A DNA stretch of 64,000 nt from Eubacteriaceae bacterium (GTDB lineage Bacteria; Bacillota; Clostridia; Lachnospirales; Lachnospiraceae), in the NCBI GenBank assembly GCA_910574915.1, contig CAJTCR010000007.1, positions 62,001 through 126,000 on the forward strand. Reading direction: 5' to 3'. A model generated the notes under the pieces. The model saw only the letters and a program-made list of their open reading frames with translations. It was not told the DNA's origin and ran no database searches. Made by a program: the position numbers and the translations under genes. Of this stretch, positions 17,180 through 27,537 are shown piece by piece. The first letter of the stretch is position 1; every line of letters starts with the position of its first letter.

Positions 17180-17221
17180 CCCTCCAGATATCATGCCCTA
17201 TGGGCACGAAAGAAAGGAGGG
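17180..17221 (+). promoter_or_regulatory. SD-sequestering hairpin of the holin-like toxin locus
   Basis: CCCTCC (17180-17185) is the complement of GGAGGG (17216-17221), the ribosome site of the following ATG. A nested hairpin TGCCC-TAT-GGGCA (17194-17206) sits inside. The arrangement parallels the 5'-UTR of the toxin at the left edge of the window. Confidence 0.55.
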
Positions 17222-17228
17222 TGATTCA

Positions 17229-17378
17229 ATGTATGTTACATATTAGGATTTAATTCAGATAGGTATACGCATTGTTGCCCTTGCAAATTTGTTTTATCAG
17301 ATTTACAAGGGAAGATTGTTTGATAGATTGCGTTTTATAAAAAGCGGTTGCTATTTTTTAGATCTTTGCGTATACTAA
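17229..17378 (+). pseudogene. Holin-like type I toxin gene broken by a nonsense codon
   Basis: After AAAGGAGGGTGATTC, ATG opens the peptide MYVTY and then meets TAG. Read through, the frame continues DLIQIGIRIVALANLFYQIY, matching the recalled plan of putative holin-like toxins (Hol_Tox): MYVTY, an acidic or serine residue, DLIQIGIFIVAL, then a basic end. A single G-to-T change from GAG would create this TAG. The read-through tail to 17378 is longer than usual. The gene appears inactivated, and the surrounding regulatory hairpins are still recognisable. Confidence 0.65.
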
Positions 17379-17400
17379 TAGATGAGTACATGTTGGCAGT

Positions 17401-17426
17401 GGGACGGATTTTTCCGTCCCATTTTT
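17401..17426 (+). terminator. Terminator between the toxin locus and the GH43 gene
   Basis: GGGACGGA (17401-17408) pairs with TCCGTCCC (17413-17420) and is followed by ATTTTT. It ends only a few bases before the ribosome site of the GH43 gene at 17442, so it probably terminates the toxin message and may also attenuate GH43 expression. Confidence 0.75.
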
Positions 17427-17441
17427 AAAAAGGAGAAAAAA

Positions 17442-18401
17442 ATGGGGAAACAAGCGTATTTATTTGTACATTTTCGGGAAAAGGATACCCCGGACGGGGA
17501 ACAGGTGTATTTTGCCCTGAGCAGAGACGGCTTTCAATGGGAAGCTGTGAATGAGGGAAAGCCGGTACTGTGGGCGTACTACGGCGACCGGGGCGTCAGG
17601 GATTTTACGATTGTAAGGTGCAGGGAAAGGGAAAAATTTTATATTTTTGCGACGGATTTAAGCCTTGCTTATGGAATGCGCGGAAAGTACCACCAGTCCT
17701 GGGACGAGATCGGGCGGTGCGGCAGCAAATATTTTTCTGTATGGGAGTCGGACAACCTTGCAGATTGGACAGAGCAGCGGCTGGTAAAGCTTGGAACGGA
17801 GGAGATGGGCTGTCTGTGGGCGCCGGATGTCATTTATGATGAACAAGAGGGGGACTATCTGCTGCACTGGTCTTCTTCCCATAAGAGCGACGGATACTTG
17901 AGAAAAAGGATTTATTTCAGCCGGACGAAAGATTTTGAGAACTTTACCAAGCCAGAGGTGCTGTACGAAAAGGAAGACAGCAGCGTGATCGATTCAGCTA
18001 TTTATTATGAGCAGGGCACATATTATATGTTTGTAAAAAGCGAAGCGGCACCGGCAAGAATTATGCTGCTTAGATCCAGGCAGGCGGCAGGGCAGTATGA
18101 GCGGATCGAGGCATTTGATGCCTGTATGCAGGCGCAGGCAGAAAAAAAGCAGATTGACGACGGGGTCTATGAGGCGCCGACGGCGGTGCAGCTTGCAGAC
18201 GGCAAGTGGTGCCTGTTTTTGGATTATTACGGGGTGCCGGGCGCCGGTCAGGGGTATGTGCCGTTTCTTGCAGATAGTTTAAAAAGCGGGGAGTTTTGGC
18301 GCGCCGACAGAGAGTTTTACTTTCCGTATGGATTTAAGCATGGGACGATACTTAAAATCTCATTGGAGGAGTATGAGAGGATTCAAAAGATTGCTTTATA
18401 A
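17442..18401 (+). CDS. GH43-like glycosidase, cytoplasmic
   Basis: The 319-aa protein resembles five-bladed propeller glycosidases of clan GH-F (GH43 and relatives), with repeated blade motifs such as MGCLWAPDVIYDEQEGDYLLHW and VYEAPTAVQLADGKWCLFLD. The Glu in VYEAPT is a plausible acid catalyst. There is no signal peptide, so it would act inside the cell on arabino- or xylo-oligosaccharides. The start at 17442 follows AAAAAGGAG directly. An upstream in-frame ATG at 17382 would place the terminator inside the coding region and is rejected. The 3' end overlaps the convergent gene by six bases. Confidence 0.82.
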   Translation: MGKQAYLFVHFREKDTPDGEQVYFALSRDGFQWEAVNEGKPVLWAYYGDRGVRDFTIVRCREREKFYIFATDLSLAYGMRGKYHQSWDEIGRCGSKYFSVWESDNLADWTEQRLVKLGTEEMGCLWAPDVIYDEQEGDYLLHWSSSHKSDGYLRKRIYFSRTKDFENFTKPEVLYEKEDSSVIDSAIYYEQGTYYMFVKSEAAPARIMLLRSRQAAGQYERIEAFDACMQAQAEKKQIDDGVYEAPTAVQLADGKWCLFLDYYGVPGAGQGYVPFLADSLKSGEFWRADREFYFPYGFKHGTILKISLEEYERIQKIAL

Positions 18402-18830
18402 AAATTTTCTTACATTTGTTACAAGGTTTTCTTCCAGGCTGACGAGTTTTCTTGCAATGTCTTTGGAAGCTTCGTCGGCTGCTTTGTATTCGTTTAGAAA
18501 TTTGTGCAGCGATTTTATGCCCATATTGCAGCCGTCTGTCATAAGATCTGCAATCGTGCTGTCTGATTCGTCGAGCACGAGTTTGACGTTGGTCTTTAGC
18601 CAGGACATGCTTTTAGCCATGACAGCGGGCTCTTTGCCGCTGTCGTGATAGTTGTCCAGCAGTGTCTGGATCTCGCTTTTTAATGCGGTATGGCTGTTTT
18701 TGCAGGCTGATAGGTTTTGTTTCAGGTCGGGGCTGCTGACATAGGGCAGGACGTCGTCGATGGAGGTGATGCCCATTTTAATTCCGGCGTCGCATTCACG
18801 CAGCAGCCGGATCGTATCTTGTTCGATCAT
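18396..18830 (-). CDS. Four-helix-bundle protein of unknown function
   Basis: The 144-aa soluble protein is almost entirely helical and resembles ferritin-like or DUF2383/PA2169-type four-helix bundles, with repeated pattern segments (LLRECDAGIKMGITSIDDV and DLMTDGCNMGIKSLHKFL) that look like two related halves. Acidic and histidine residues could bind metal, but no canonical diiron motif is clear. The start is supported by AAAAAGGAG eight bases upstream. It is a single gene, convergent with GH43. Such proteins are often linked to stress, but no role is demonstrated here. Confidence 0.75.
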   Translation of the reverse strand: MIEQDTIRLLRECDAGIKMGITSIDDVLPYVSSPDLKQNLSACKNSHTALKSEIQTLLDNYHDSGKEPAVMAKSMSWLKTNVKLVLDESDSTIADLMTDGCNMGIKSLHKFLNEYKAADEASKDIARKLVSLEENLVTNVRKFL

Positions 18831-18955
18831 GTATTGTGTCTCCTTTTTCTTTTTGTTAGTATGCCTGGATTTTTGGTTTCTTATACAGGCAGGACTTTAC
18901 AAATGGGAGAGAAAATAATAGAATCGTTTTGGAAGGGGAAAAATATTTAGACAGA

Positions 18956-19025
18956 CTAGAGCGTGTTTGAAAAATGATTTCTGTGAAGTGCAGATCACGG
19001 GAATGATTTTTCAAACACGCTCTAG
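18956..19025. repeat. Short MITE-like palindrome
   Basis: Seventy bases form an almost perfect hairpin: CTAGAGCGTGTTTGAAAAAT on the left is exactly matched by the complement on the right, with a short asymmetric centre. It encodes nothing. The terminal CTAGAGCG is shared with the ends of the larger palindromic family (for example at 40577 and 43379), and CTAG at each edge suggests a CTAG-type target. A degenerate half-copy occurs near 41200-41234. Confidence 0.8.
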
Positions 19026-19049
19026 GTAGAGAAAGGAAGTTTATTATTT

Positions 19050-19997
19050 ATGAAAACAAAAGTTTTTATTGACGGAAGCGAAGGAACGACGGGATTAAGA
19101 ATTTATGAACGGTTTCAAAACCGTGACGATATAGAGCTGTTGCACATTTGTCCCGAGCTGCGAAAAGATCCGGCAGAGAGAAAGAAAATGATAGAGGCGT
19201 CTGATCTTACGTTTTTATGTTTGCCGGATGAGGCGGCAAGGGAATCTGTTTCTCTGGTAGAAAATAAAGATGTGGTGATTATCGATGCGTCGACGGCGCA
19301 CCGTACCGCTAAGGGATGGGCATACGGATTTCCTGAGCTGTCAAAAGAGCATAAAACGGCGATTCAAAAGGGAAAGAGAATCGCCGTTCCAGGATGCTAT
19401 GCGACAGGCTTTATTTCCCTGGTGTATCCGCTGATTGCAGGAGGGATTTTGCCAAAGGATTATCCGGTAAGCAGCTTTGCCATTTCAGGATATAGTGGAG
19501 CAGGCAAAAAAACGATCGCGGCTTATGAAGCAGACGAACGGCCAAAGGAATTGTCGGCTGGAAGAGAATATGCGCTGACACAGCAGCACAAGCATTTAAA
19601 TGAAATGCAAAAAATCACAGGGCTTGTGCGCACTCCGTTATTTTCACCGATTATCGACGACTATTACAGCGGCATGATCGTTTCGGTGCCGTTGTATACG
19701 GATTTGCTGGCAAAAGAAGAAACACCGGAATCGCTGCTGCATTATTATGCAGCGTATTTTAAGAACCAGCCGTTTCTAAAAGTAAGCGACGCGGAGGATC
19801 CGGTTGCAGCCAGCGGATTTTTAGCCGCGAACGGATTGTCCGGCTGGGATGGGTTAAAAATATATGTGACAGGAAATAAGGAGCGCGTGGTAGTTTCCGC
19901 GCAGTTTGATAATCTGGGAAAAGGCGCGTCTGGTGCGGCGATTGAGTGTATGAACCTGGTTCTTGGGTGCGAGGAGACAAAAGGACTTGTTTTATAG
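19050..19997 (+). CDS. argC: N-acetyl-gamma-glutamyl-phosphate reductase, type 2
   Basis: The 315-aa enzyme reduces N-acetylglutamyl phosphate to the semialdehyde with NADPH in arginine biosynthesis. The short length and the GSEGTTGLRIYERF start are typical of type 2 ArgC. The catalytic Cys116 lies in VPGCYATGF, and the conserved HKHLNEMQ segment is present. The start follows GAAAGGAAG. It is alone here; no argJ, argB or argD genes are adjacent, so the rest of the pathway must be elsewhere. A solo arm of the palindromic family sits just after the stop. Confidence 0.93.
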   Translation: MKTKVFIDGSEGTTGLRIYERFQNRDDIELLHICPELRKDPAERKKMIEASDLTFLCLPDEAARESVSLVENKDVVIIDASTAHRTAKGWAYGFPELSKEHKTAIQKGKRIAVPGCYATGFISLVYPLIAGGILPKDYPVSSFAISGYSGAGKKTIAAYEADERPKELSAGREYALTQQHKHLNEMQKITGLVRTPLFSPIIDDYYSGMIVSVPLYTDLLAKEETPESLLHYYAAYFKNQPFLKVSDAEDPVAASGFLAANGLSGWDGLKIYVTGNKERVVVSAQFDNLGKGASGAAIECMNLVLGCEETKGLVL

Positions 19998-20000
19998 CAG

Positions 20001-20058
20001 CCATTCTTCCAAAGCCGCAGCCAGGGGATGCCAATTTTCTCTCCTGGCTGCGCTTTGT
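20001..20058 (+). repeat. Solo right arm of the palindromic family (copy J)
   Basis: The segment ATTCTTCCAAAGCCGCAGCC followed by AGGGGATGCC and TCTCCTGGCTGCG matches the right outer arm of copies A and B. No left arm is present, so it is a truncated relic. It may still fold locally through CCAGGGGA against TCTCCTGG and could aid termination of argC. Confidence 0.65.
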
Positions 20059-20073
20059 AAAGTGTTGTTTTTA

Positions 20074-21732
20074 TTATGTCCGCACGCGGAACATGCTGAT
20101 CAGCCGTCTTAGAATCCTTGCCTGTGAACTGAGCTGCTCGCTTGTGGCGGCGCTTTCCTGTGCAGTCGCGGAGTTGGTCTGTACGACTTGCGAGATCTGG
20201 CTGATGCGGTCTTGTACCTGGGCGATATGGTCTGCCTGTGTGCGGGAAGCCTCGGCGATGACGTTGGTCGTCTCTACGATGCCGGAGACGCCGGAAGCTG
20301 CGGCTTCTAACATACTGGCTGTTTCATTGGCGATCTTGGAGCCGCGTTCTACGGCTGCGATGGAACGCTCGATCAGTTCGGAGGTCGTTTTGGAAGCCTC
20401 GGCGCTTTGTCCGGCAAGATCACGTACTTCTTCTGCCACGACGGCAAAGCCTTTGCCGGATTCGCCGGCACGGGAAGCTTCTACGGCGGCGTTTAATGCC
20501 AGTATATTTGTCTGTGAAGCGATCGATTCGATCGTTTTGATAATCTTTCCGATCTCATTGGAGCTGCTGCTGATCTGCTTCATCGCATGGATCATTTCCT
20601 GCATTTTCTGGTTGCTTTCCAAAATCTTGCCGCCGACACTGCCGACATTTTGGCTCGTTTGTATCGCGTTTGCCGCGGACTGTTCTACTTGTCTGGAAAT
20701 ATTTTGTACGGTTTCTTCCAGCTCTTCGACAGCGCCTGCCTGTTCTAACGCGCCCTGGCTTAGTGCCTGGGAGCCTGTGGCAACCTGTTTGGAACCGCTT
20801 GTTACATAGTCGGAGCTTTCGACGATCTGTGACATCGTGCTGTTTAACCGGTCTAAAATGCCGTCTAAAGAATGCTTAATGGAAGTAAAATCGCCTACAT
20901 AGTCCTGTGTCGTGTACACAGCCAGGTTGCCTTCTGAGATCGCTTCCAGTATCGTGGAGATCTCGCCTATGTAGCCCTTTAAGCGATGGATCGTGCGGTC
21001 AAAAATATCTGCCAATACGCCGATCTCGTCATTGGAGTGCTTTGTTTTTCCAGAAGCGGTGCTGGCATTATTTGAAAGCCCAAGCTCTCCGTGCTCCATA
21101 GTAGTCGCGATGCCGGTCAGCCTGGAAAGCCGGCGCGTGACTGTATGATGGATAAAAACCGTCATAAACAGGATGCTGATTATGAGCATAATCGTGCCTG
21201 CCACAATGGATACGATAAGCGTACGGTTTAGCTGCGCATAAGCGTTGTCCATAGAGATACCGGAAAAAAGCAGGCCGGTGGTATTGCCGTTTTCATCTTT
21301 GACAGGGACATAGGAGCAAAGATGCTTTACGCCTAAGATTTCTGCGTTTCCAATATAAGACTGTCCTTTGGTCAGTACGATGTCGGCGATCTCCTCAGAC
21401 AGCTTTGTGCCGATCGCACGTTCTCCATTTTGCTGGATCGTCGTGTAGGCGCGTGTATCTCCTTCGAAGATTGTAAATTCGCATCCGAGCTCTTCTTTCA
21501 GCTCGTCAAGTACGATGGATTTGTCTTCCGGGCCTACATAGCCGTCCAGCTCATAAGCGAGCATGTTTGTGCCGCTGATACACTGTCTGCGCAGCAGATC
21601 CATCGTCAGCCGATAAAACATCGCAATGCATATGCTGACAACAACTGTGATGCTGAGTACAAGCAGACAGCCCGTGACAAGGTTGACCTTGCCGCCAAGA
21701 TGTTTGTGTTTTTTGTTGTGTTTGTTGTTCAT
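20074..21732 (-). CDS. Methyl-accepting chemotaxis protein
   Basis: The 552-aa receptor has a cytoplasmic basic N-terminus, TM1 (about 17-40), an extracellular single-Cache-like domain (about 45-180), TM2 (about 183-207), HAMP, and a long signalling coiled coil whose tip carries [19 protein letters not shown]. It should dimerise and drive CheA/CheW. I start it at 21732; the frame is open for 118 more codons, but those run across the divergent regulator's promoter and read as nonsense. It is a single gene, divergent from the RpiR/PTS cluster, so it may sense the same beta-glucosides, which is inference. Confidence 0.92.
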   Translation of the reverse strand: MNNKHNKKHKHLGGKVNLVTGCLLVLSITVVVSICIAMFYRLTMDLLRRQCISGTNMLAYELDGYVGPEDKSIVLDELKEELGCEFTIFEGDTRAYTTIQQNGERAIGTKLSEEIADIVLTKGQSYIGNAEILGVKHLCSYVPVKDENGNTTGLLFSGISMDNAYAQLNRTLIVSIVAGTIMLIISILFMTVFIHHTVTRRLSRLTGIATTMEHGELGLSNNASTASGKTKHSNDEIGVLADIFDRTIHRLKGYIGEISTILEAISEGNLAVYTTQDYVGDFTSIKHSLDGILDRLNSTMSQIVESSDYVTSGSKQVATGSQALSQGALEQAGAVEELEETVQNISRQVEQSAANAIQTSQNVGSVGGKILESNQKMQEMIHAMKQISSSSNEIGKIIKTIESIASQTNILALNAAVEASRAGESGKGFAVVAEEVRDLAGQSAEASKTTSELIERSIAAVERGSKIANETASMLEAAASGVSGIVETTNVIAEASRTQADHIAQVQDRISQISQVVQTNSATAQESAATSEQLSSQARILRRLISMFRVRT

Positions 21733-21849
21733 TTTTCCTGCCTCAGTAATGAATATATTTTTTTGGTGCAGCAAAAAAGCTGTAACCTTCTTTCTATAAT
21801 AATGGGAATTGAGCGAAAATGCAAGCCCTTGTTCACAAGAAAATTTATT

Positions 21850-21878
21850 ATGACAAGCGGCTGTGAGTGTGGTATGAT
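21850..21878 (+). promoter_or_regulatory. Putative promoter of the RpiR regulator
   Basis: ATGACA (21850-21855) and TATGAT (21873-21878) are 17 bases apart and lie 85 bases before the regulator start. Confidence 0.5.
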
Positions 21879-21963
21879 GGAAACAGAAAAAATGTGGCAG
21901 CATCTGCCCGATTTTTTCTGTACAGGAGGGGGAGCTAGTAAAATGTTGAGGGAGGAAATTTGG

Positions 21964-22737
21964 ATGTTTACGCATGAGATGGTAAAATCGTTTAATCAAC
22001 TTGAAATGGATGTCTATAATTATATTGTGCGCAATGAGGACAAGGTGGTCTATATGAAAGTACGAGAGCTGGCGGATGCTGTGCATGTATCGACGACGAC
22101 TGTGCTTCGGTTTTGCAAAAAGGCGGGATGCGAAGGGTATTCGGAGTTTCGGCTAAAGCTAAAGCAGCAGTTAAAGGACGACAGCAGGACAAAGCTGGAT
22201 ATGGATATTACAACGATGTGGGATTTTTTTCAGCGTGTGCAGACAAAGGCATTTCAGGAAACTCTAAAGGAAGCAATGAACTATTTAATCAAGTCCGCCT
22301 CCGTGATCTTTGTCGGCGTCGGCAATTCTTCGATTATGGGCAAATACGGCGCGCGTTATTTTAATAATGTAGGTTTGCTGTCGTTTGCGATCGACGATCC
22401 TTTTACGCCGGTCTTTCGCGGAAGGAACGAAAAAACGACGGTCATCGCCCTGTCGGTATCTGGCATTACAAAAGAAACGATCCAGTTGGCGGAGCGGCTA
22501 AAGCGCAGGGGATGCTGCCTGATCTCGATTACCAACCGGGCAGACTGCCCGCTGGCAAAGATGAGCGACTGTAATATCAACTATTACATACCATGCTATA
22601 ACAAGCATAACTACGACCTGACCTCGCAGATGGCAGTTGTCTTTATTATCGAGTTTCTGGGCAGGCAGCTAAAGGGCGTCCATAATACGGCGGAAGACTT
22701 AATTGGCTGTGAAGAGCAGCAAGACAGTAACAAATAA
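21964..22737 (+). CDS. MurR/RpiR family regulator of the PTS operon
   Basis: The 257-aa protein has an N-terminal RpiR-type HTH (about 1-75; [20 protein letters not shown]) and a C-terminal SIS phosphosugar-binding domain (about 105-235; [19 protein letters not shown]). The start at 21964 follows GGGAGGAAA; an alternative ATG at 21943 would add seven residues. It precedes a cellobiose/lactose-type PTS cassette by about 200 bases including a terminator and a new promoter, so it probably controls that cassette in response to a phosphorylated sugar. Confidence 0.9.
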   Translation: MFTHEMVKSFNQLEMDVYNYIVRNEDKVVYMKVRELADAVHVSTTTVLRFCKKAGCEGYSEFRLKLKQQLKDDSRTKLDMDITTMWDFFQRVQTKAFQETLKEAMNYLIKSASVIFVGVGNSSIMGKYGARYFNNVGLLSFAIDDPFTPVFRGRNEKTTVIALSVSGITKETIQLAERLKRRGCCLISITNRADCPLAKMSDCNINYYIPCYNKHNYDLTSQMAVVFIIEFLGRQLKGVHNTAEDLIGCEEQQDSNK

Positions 22738-22785
22738 AACAAAATCATGTAAATATGTGCATATTTTCTAATATGAACCGAAAAA

Positions 22786-22828
22786 AACAGTGCATTTTTC
22801 ACAATAAAAAAGAATGCCCTGTTTTTTG
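22786..22828 (+). terminator. Terminator after the RpiR gene
   Basis: AACAGTGCATT (22786-22796) pairs with AATGCCCTGTT (22813-22823) with one mismatch, followed by TTTT. Confidence 0.65.
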
Positions 22829-22880
22829 TTTGTAACAAAATCTATTCGTTCGTAACAGATTCCTTTCAAGGGGCAAGTGG

Positions 22881-22909
22881 CTGACAAACGAAAGGTGCAC
22901 TGTTATAAT
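22881..22909 (+). promoter_or_regulatory. Promoter of the PTS/GH1/GH5 operon
   Basis: CTGACA (22881-22886) and a perfect TATAAT (22904-22909) are separated by 17 bases. The IIB gene begins 37 bases further on, after GAGGAGGAATT. Confidence 0.75.
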
Positions 22910-22945
22910 AAGCGTATCAAATAAATATTCGAGGAGGAATTCATT

Positions 22946-23254
22946 ATGGTAATTCGTTTATTTTGTGCAGCAGGGATGTCAACAAGCGTGCTTGTAAAGA
23001 AAATGCAGGAAGCAGCAAAGGAAAAGGGAAAAGACGCGGATATCGCAGCATTTCCGATCTCTGAGATGGAGCGGCTGACAGACGGCATTGACGTAGCACT
23101 GTTAGGGCCGCAGGTAGGGTTTGAGCTTGGCAGGGCAAAGCAGATCTGTGATCCGAAGGGAATTCCGGTAGATGTGATCCCGATGCAGGACTATGGCATG
23201 TGCAATGGGATGAACGTCCTGAAATTTGCGTATAAGCTTGCAAAAAACAAGTAA
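22946..23254 (+). CDS. PTS lactose/cellobiose family IIB component
   Basis: The 102-aa cytoplasmic protein carries the phospho-accepting Cys7 in LFCAAGMSTSVLVKKM, the P-loop-like active site of cellobiose IIB proteins. It passes phosphate from IIA to the incoming sugar at IIC. The length is standard. It is the first gene of the operon IIB-IIC-IIA-GH1-GH5 and has the strongest ribosome site of the group (GAGGAGG). Confidence 0.95.
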   Translation: MVIRLFCAAGMSTSVLVKKMQEAAKEKGKDADIAAFPISEMERLTDGIDVALLGPQVGFELGRAKQICDPKGIPVDVIPMQDYGMCNGMNVLKFAYKLAKNK

Positions 23255-23275
23255 GAGGAAAGGCGGAAGAAGGCA

Positions 23276-24592
23276 GTGAATCAATATCTGAGTGAGAAAG
23301 TGATTCCTAAGATTATTAAGTTTATTAATACCAAAGGGGTACAGTCGATTAAAAATGGTATGGTCTATTCCATGCCGCTTCTGATTATCGGTTCCATTTT
23401 TTTGATTCTTTCCAACTTTCCGGTGCAGGCAGTTGTGGATGTGCTGGAGCAAACCGGGATCAAGGAAGTCATGGATCAGGCGTATGGAGCAACGTTTAAT
23501 ATCAGTGCGATGATCGCGGTAATCGGCATCAGTTATACGTATATCAAGTTAGAAGGCCAGGAGCCTTTGAGCGGCGCTATGATTGCGCTCGCAACATTTT
23601 TACTTTTAATGCCTTCGCATCTTACGACCGAGAGCGGAGAAGTTGTCGGCGGCATTATCGATAAGAACTGGACGGCAGGCAAGGGTATGATCGGGGCGAT
23701 TATTATTGGGCTGATCGTACCTGTGATCTATTCGTGGTTTTTGAAAAACAATATTAAAATTAAAATGCCGGCGGGCGTTCCAGAGGGCGTGGCAAACTCC
23801 TTCTCAGCGCTGATTCCGGCAGCGGCAATTATTACCGGGGCAGCCGTAATTCACGGCATCTGCTCCTTGGGATTCCATACGACGATGATGGAAACGATCT
23901 ACAAAGTCATCCAGACGCCGTTGCAGGGCATGACGGATTCTTTGGGCGGAGCGCTTTTGATGTGCTTTGCAGGGCCGTTTTTATGGATGTTTGGCGTACA
24001 CGGCTCGACGGTTGTCGGCGGCATTATGTCCGGGCTATTAACGGCAAACAGCCTGGAAAATCAGGCGATTTTAGACAGCGGGTTAGAGCTTACGCTTGAA
24101 AACGGCGGACATATCGTAACACAGCAGTTTTATGACCAGTTTATTAACGTAACAGGCGCAGGCATTACGATCGGCCTTGCCATTTTCCTTTGCTTTTTTG
24201 CAAAGTCCAAGCAGCTTAAGACGTTAGGAAAAGTAGAGATCGTTCCGGCAATTTTCGGAATTAACGAGCCGATTTTATTTGGTATACCAATCGTTATGAA
24301 CCCGATGATGGCAGTACCGTTTGTCGCGATGCCGCTGATCTCTTGTGTGATCCAGTATTTTGCGCTGTATTTCGGGATTTGCCCGCTGTATGCGGCAACA
24401 CAGGTACCGTGGACGTGTCCGCCGATTATTTCTGGATTTTTAGTTGGAGGATGGAGGAGCGCACTGCTCCAGATTATTATCTTTATTATTTCCTTCTTTA
24501 TCTATCTGCCGTTTATCAGAAAGATCGACAAGATTGACTTAGAGCAGGAGCAAAAGGCTGAGTCTGGCGATGACGATGATGACGACTGGTAA
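23276..24592 (+). CDS. PTS lactose/cellobiose family IIC permease
   Basis: The 438-aa membrane protein has about ten helices, the MNQYLSEKVIPKIIKFINTK amphipathic start and the conserved IFGINEPILFGIPIVMNPMM loop of the sugar site. It transports and couples phosphorylation of a beta-glucoside or beta-galactoside. It uses a GTG start, 21 bases after the IIB stop, with a weak GGAAGAAGG site. The C-terminal tail is unusually acidic, with six Asp residues before the final Trp. Confidence 0.94.
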   Translation: MNQYLSEKVIPKIIKFINTKGVQSIKNGMVYSMPLLIIGSIFLILSNFPVQAVVDVLEQTGIKEVMDQAYGATFNISAMIAVIGISYTYIKLEGQEPLSGAMIALATFLLLMPSHLTTESGEVVGGIIDKNWTAGKGMIGAIIIGLIVPVIYSWFLKNNIKIKMPAGVPEGVANSFSALIPAAAIITGAAVIHGICSLGFHTTMMETIYKVIQTPLQGMTDSLGGALLMCFAGPFLWMFGVHGSTVVGGIMSGLLTANSLENQAILDSGLELTLENGGHIVTQQFYDQFINVTGAGITIGLAIFLCFFAKSKQLKTLGKVEIVPAIFGINEPILFGIPIVMNPMMAVPFVAMPLISCVIQYFALYFGICPLYAATQVPWTCPPIISGFLVGGWRSALLQIIIFIISFFIYLPFIRKIDKIDLEQEQKAESGDDDDDDW

Positions 24593-24627
24593 AAAGACTA
24601 CATAACAAGCAGAAAGGAAGAGTAACT

Positions 24628-24951
24628 ATGGGTGAAGTAAGCGAACAATTTGAAATGCTGTGCTTTCAGGTAATTACATTTGTTGGTACTGCTAGAACAC
24701 ATTTTATCAATGCCATCCAGAGCGCAAAGGCTGGTAATTTTGAAGAAGCGCAAAGACTGTTAAAAGAAGGCGACAGTGCGTTTTCCCAGGGACATAACGG
24801 GCACGCAGACCTTCTGACGATGGATGCAAACGGGGAATTAAGCGGTGGCCTGATGCTTTTAATGCACGCGGAAGACCAGTTGATGAGCGCGGAAAATTTC
24901 CGTATTCTTGCAGGCGAGTTTATAGACCTTTATAAAAAGATCGGAAGCTGA
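24628..24951 (+). CDS. PTS lactose/cellobiose family IIA component
   Basis: The 107-aa helical protein forms trimers and carries the phosphoryl group between HPr and IIB. The predicted active His80 sits in LMLLMHAEDQLMSAE, with Asp83 corresponding to the metal-coordinating acid. It lies 35 bases after IIC, with AAAGGAAGAG as ribosome site, and 18 bases before the GH1 gene. Confidence 0.94.
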   Translation: MGEVSEQFEMLCFQVITFVGTARTHFINAIQSAKAGNFEEAQRLLKEGDSAFSQGHNGHADLLTMDANGELSGGLMLLMHAEDQLMSAENFRILAGEFIDLYKKIGS

Positions 24952-26403
<1,452 letters not shown>

Positions 26404-26430
26404 AGAATAACAGGGAGGAGACAAAAGTCT

Positions 26431-27510
26431 GTGAAGATTAAGGGAGTGAATCTCGGAAACTGGCTGGTTTTGGAAAAGTGGATGAGCCAGGAACTGTTTG
26501 ACGGGCTGGAAGCGGAGGATGAAAGTGCGTTTTATGAGGACTTAAGCAAAGAGGAAGCAAAGCGCAGGCTTTACATGCACCGAAGCTATTATATCCAGGA
26601 GCGGGATTTTCAACATATTGCCACTATGGGGCTGAACCTGGTGCGGATTCCGGTACCGCATTTTATCTTTGGAGATTATGAGCCGGGCATTGGCTGTATC
26701 GAATATCTGGACAATGCATTTACATGGGCGAAACGGTATGGGCTAAAGGTGCTGATCGACCTGCATACAGCGCCGGACAGCCAGAACGGTTTTGACAACG
26801 GGGGCTTGTCGGGCGTGGTCAAATGGCATTTAAAGCAGGAAAATATTGACTTTACGCTGTCTGTGATAGACCGTCTGGCAAAACGCTATGCAGGGCACAG
26901 CGCACTGTACGGCATTGAGCTGTTAAACGAGCCGATTTCCGAGGAAATGCTAAAGACTGTAGGGCCGCGCTATCAGCCAAGGCATCCCGAGCAGGCGCAG
27001 GGCTCTGAAGCGGTACCGACCGATTTGTTAAAGGAGTTTTATAAAAAAGGATACGAAACCGTAAGGAACTATTGTTCGCCGGAGACAATGGTTGTCCTCC
27101 ATGACCAGTTTATGCTGGAAATGTGGGAAGACTTTATGCCGCCAAGCGAATATCCGGGCGTAGTCATTGATACGCATATGTATATCGGGATGGAAGAGGC
27201 AAAGCTAGAAGACCGCCGTCTCGCAGCATATGAGGGAATGATTCAAAAATCGTTTAAAGAACGGCTGGAGCGTGCAAAGAAATTTCACCCGGTGATTGTA
27301 GGCGAATGGTGCATCGCCAATAAGAGCGAAGGCATTAAGGAGCTCTCAGAAGAAGAAAAGGCAAAGGCTTACCGCACGATCGGCGAGTGGGAGATGGATG
27401 CCTGGAGCGTATGCGACGGATGGATTTTCTGGAGCTACAAGCTGCATACACAGGGACGCAACGACTGGGATTTTGAACGTGCGGTAGATAGTGGATGGTT
27501 GAAGTTTTAG
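26431..27510 (+). CDS. GH5 family beta-glucanase, cytoplasmic
   Basis: The 359-aa enzyme resembles exo-beta-1,3-glucanase-type GH5 proteins. It begins KGVNLGNWLVLEKWM, has RIPVPHF on the early barrel strand, acid/base Glu167 in ELLNEP and nucleophile Glu292 in VIVGEWC. It uses a GTG start after GGGAGGAG. There is no signal peptide, so it works on imported oligosaccharides. Co-transcription with the PTS and GH1 suggests a laminaribiose- or cellobiose-containing diet, although its true linkage preference is unknown. Confidence 0.9.
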   Translation: MKIKGVNLGNWLVLEKWMSQELFDGLEAEDESAFYEDLSKEEAKRRLYMHRSYYIQERDFQHIATMGLNLVRIPVPHFIFGDYEPGIGCIEYLDNAFTWAKRYGLKVLIDLHTAPDSQNGFDNGGLSGVVKWHLKQENIDFTLSVIDRLAKRYAGHSALYGIELLNEPISEEMLKTVGPRYQPRHPEQAQGSEAVPTDLLKEFYKKGYETVRNYCSPETMVVLHDQFMLEMWEDFMPPSEYPGVVIDTHMYIGMEEAKLEDRRLAAYEGMIQKSFKERLERAKKFHPVIVGEWCIANKSEGIKELSEEEKAKAYRTIGEWEMDAWSVCDGWIFWSYKLHTQGRNDWDFERAVDSGWLKF

Positions 27511-27537
27511 ATGAATTTTCTGGTGGCTTTTTTTGGA

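Noticed and set aside
21733-22086. Open 118-codon N-terminal extension of the minus-strand chemoreceptor
   Set aside because: It crosses the divergent regulator's promoter and first codons, has no protein-like composition, and the start at 21732 already gives a normal receptor with TM1 close to the N-terminus.
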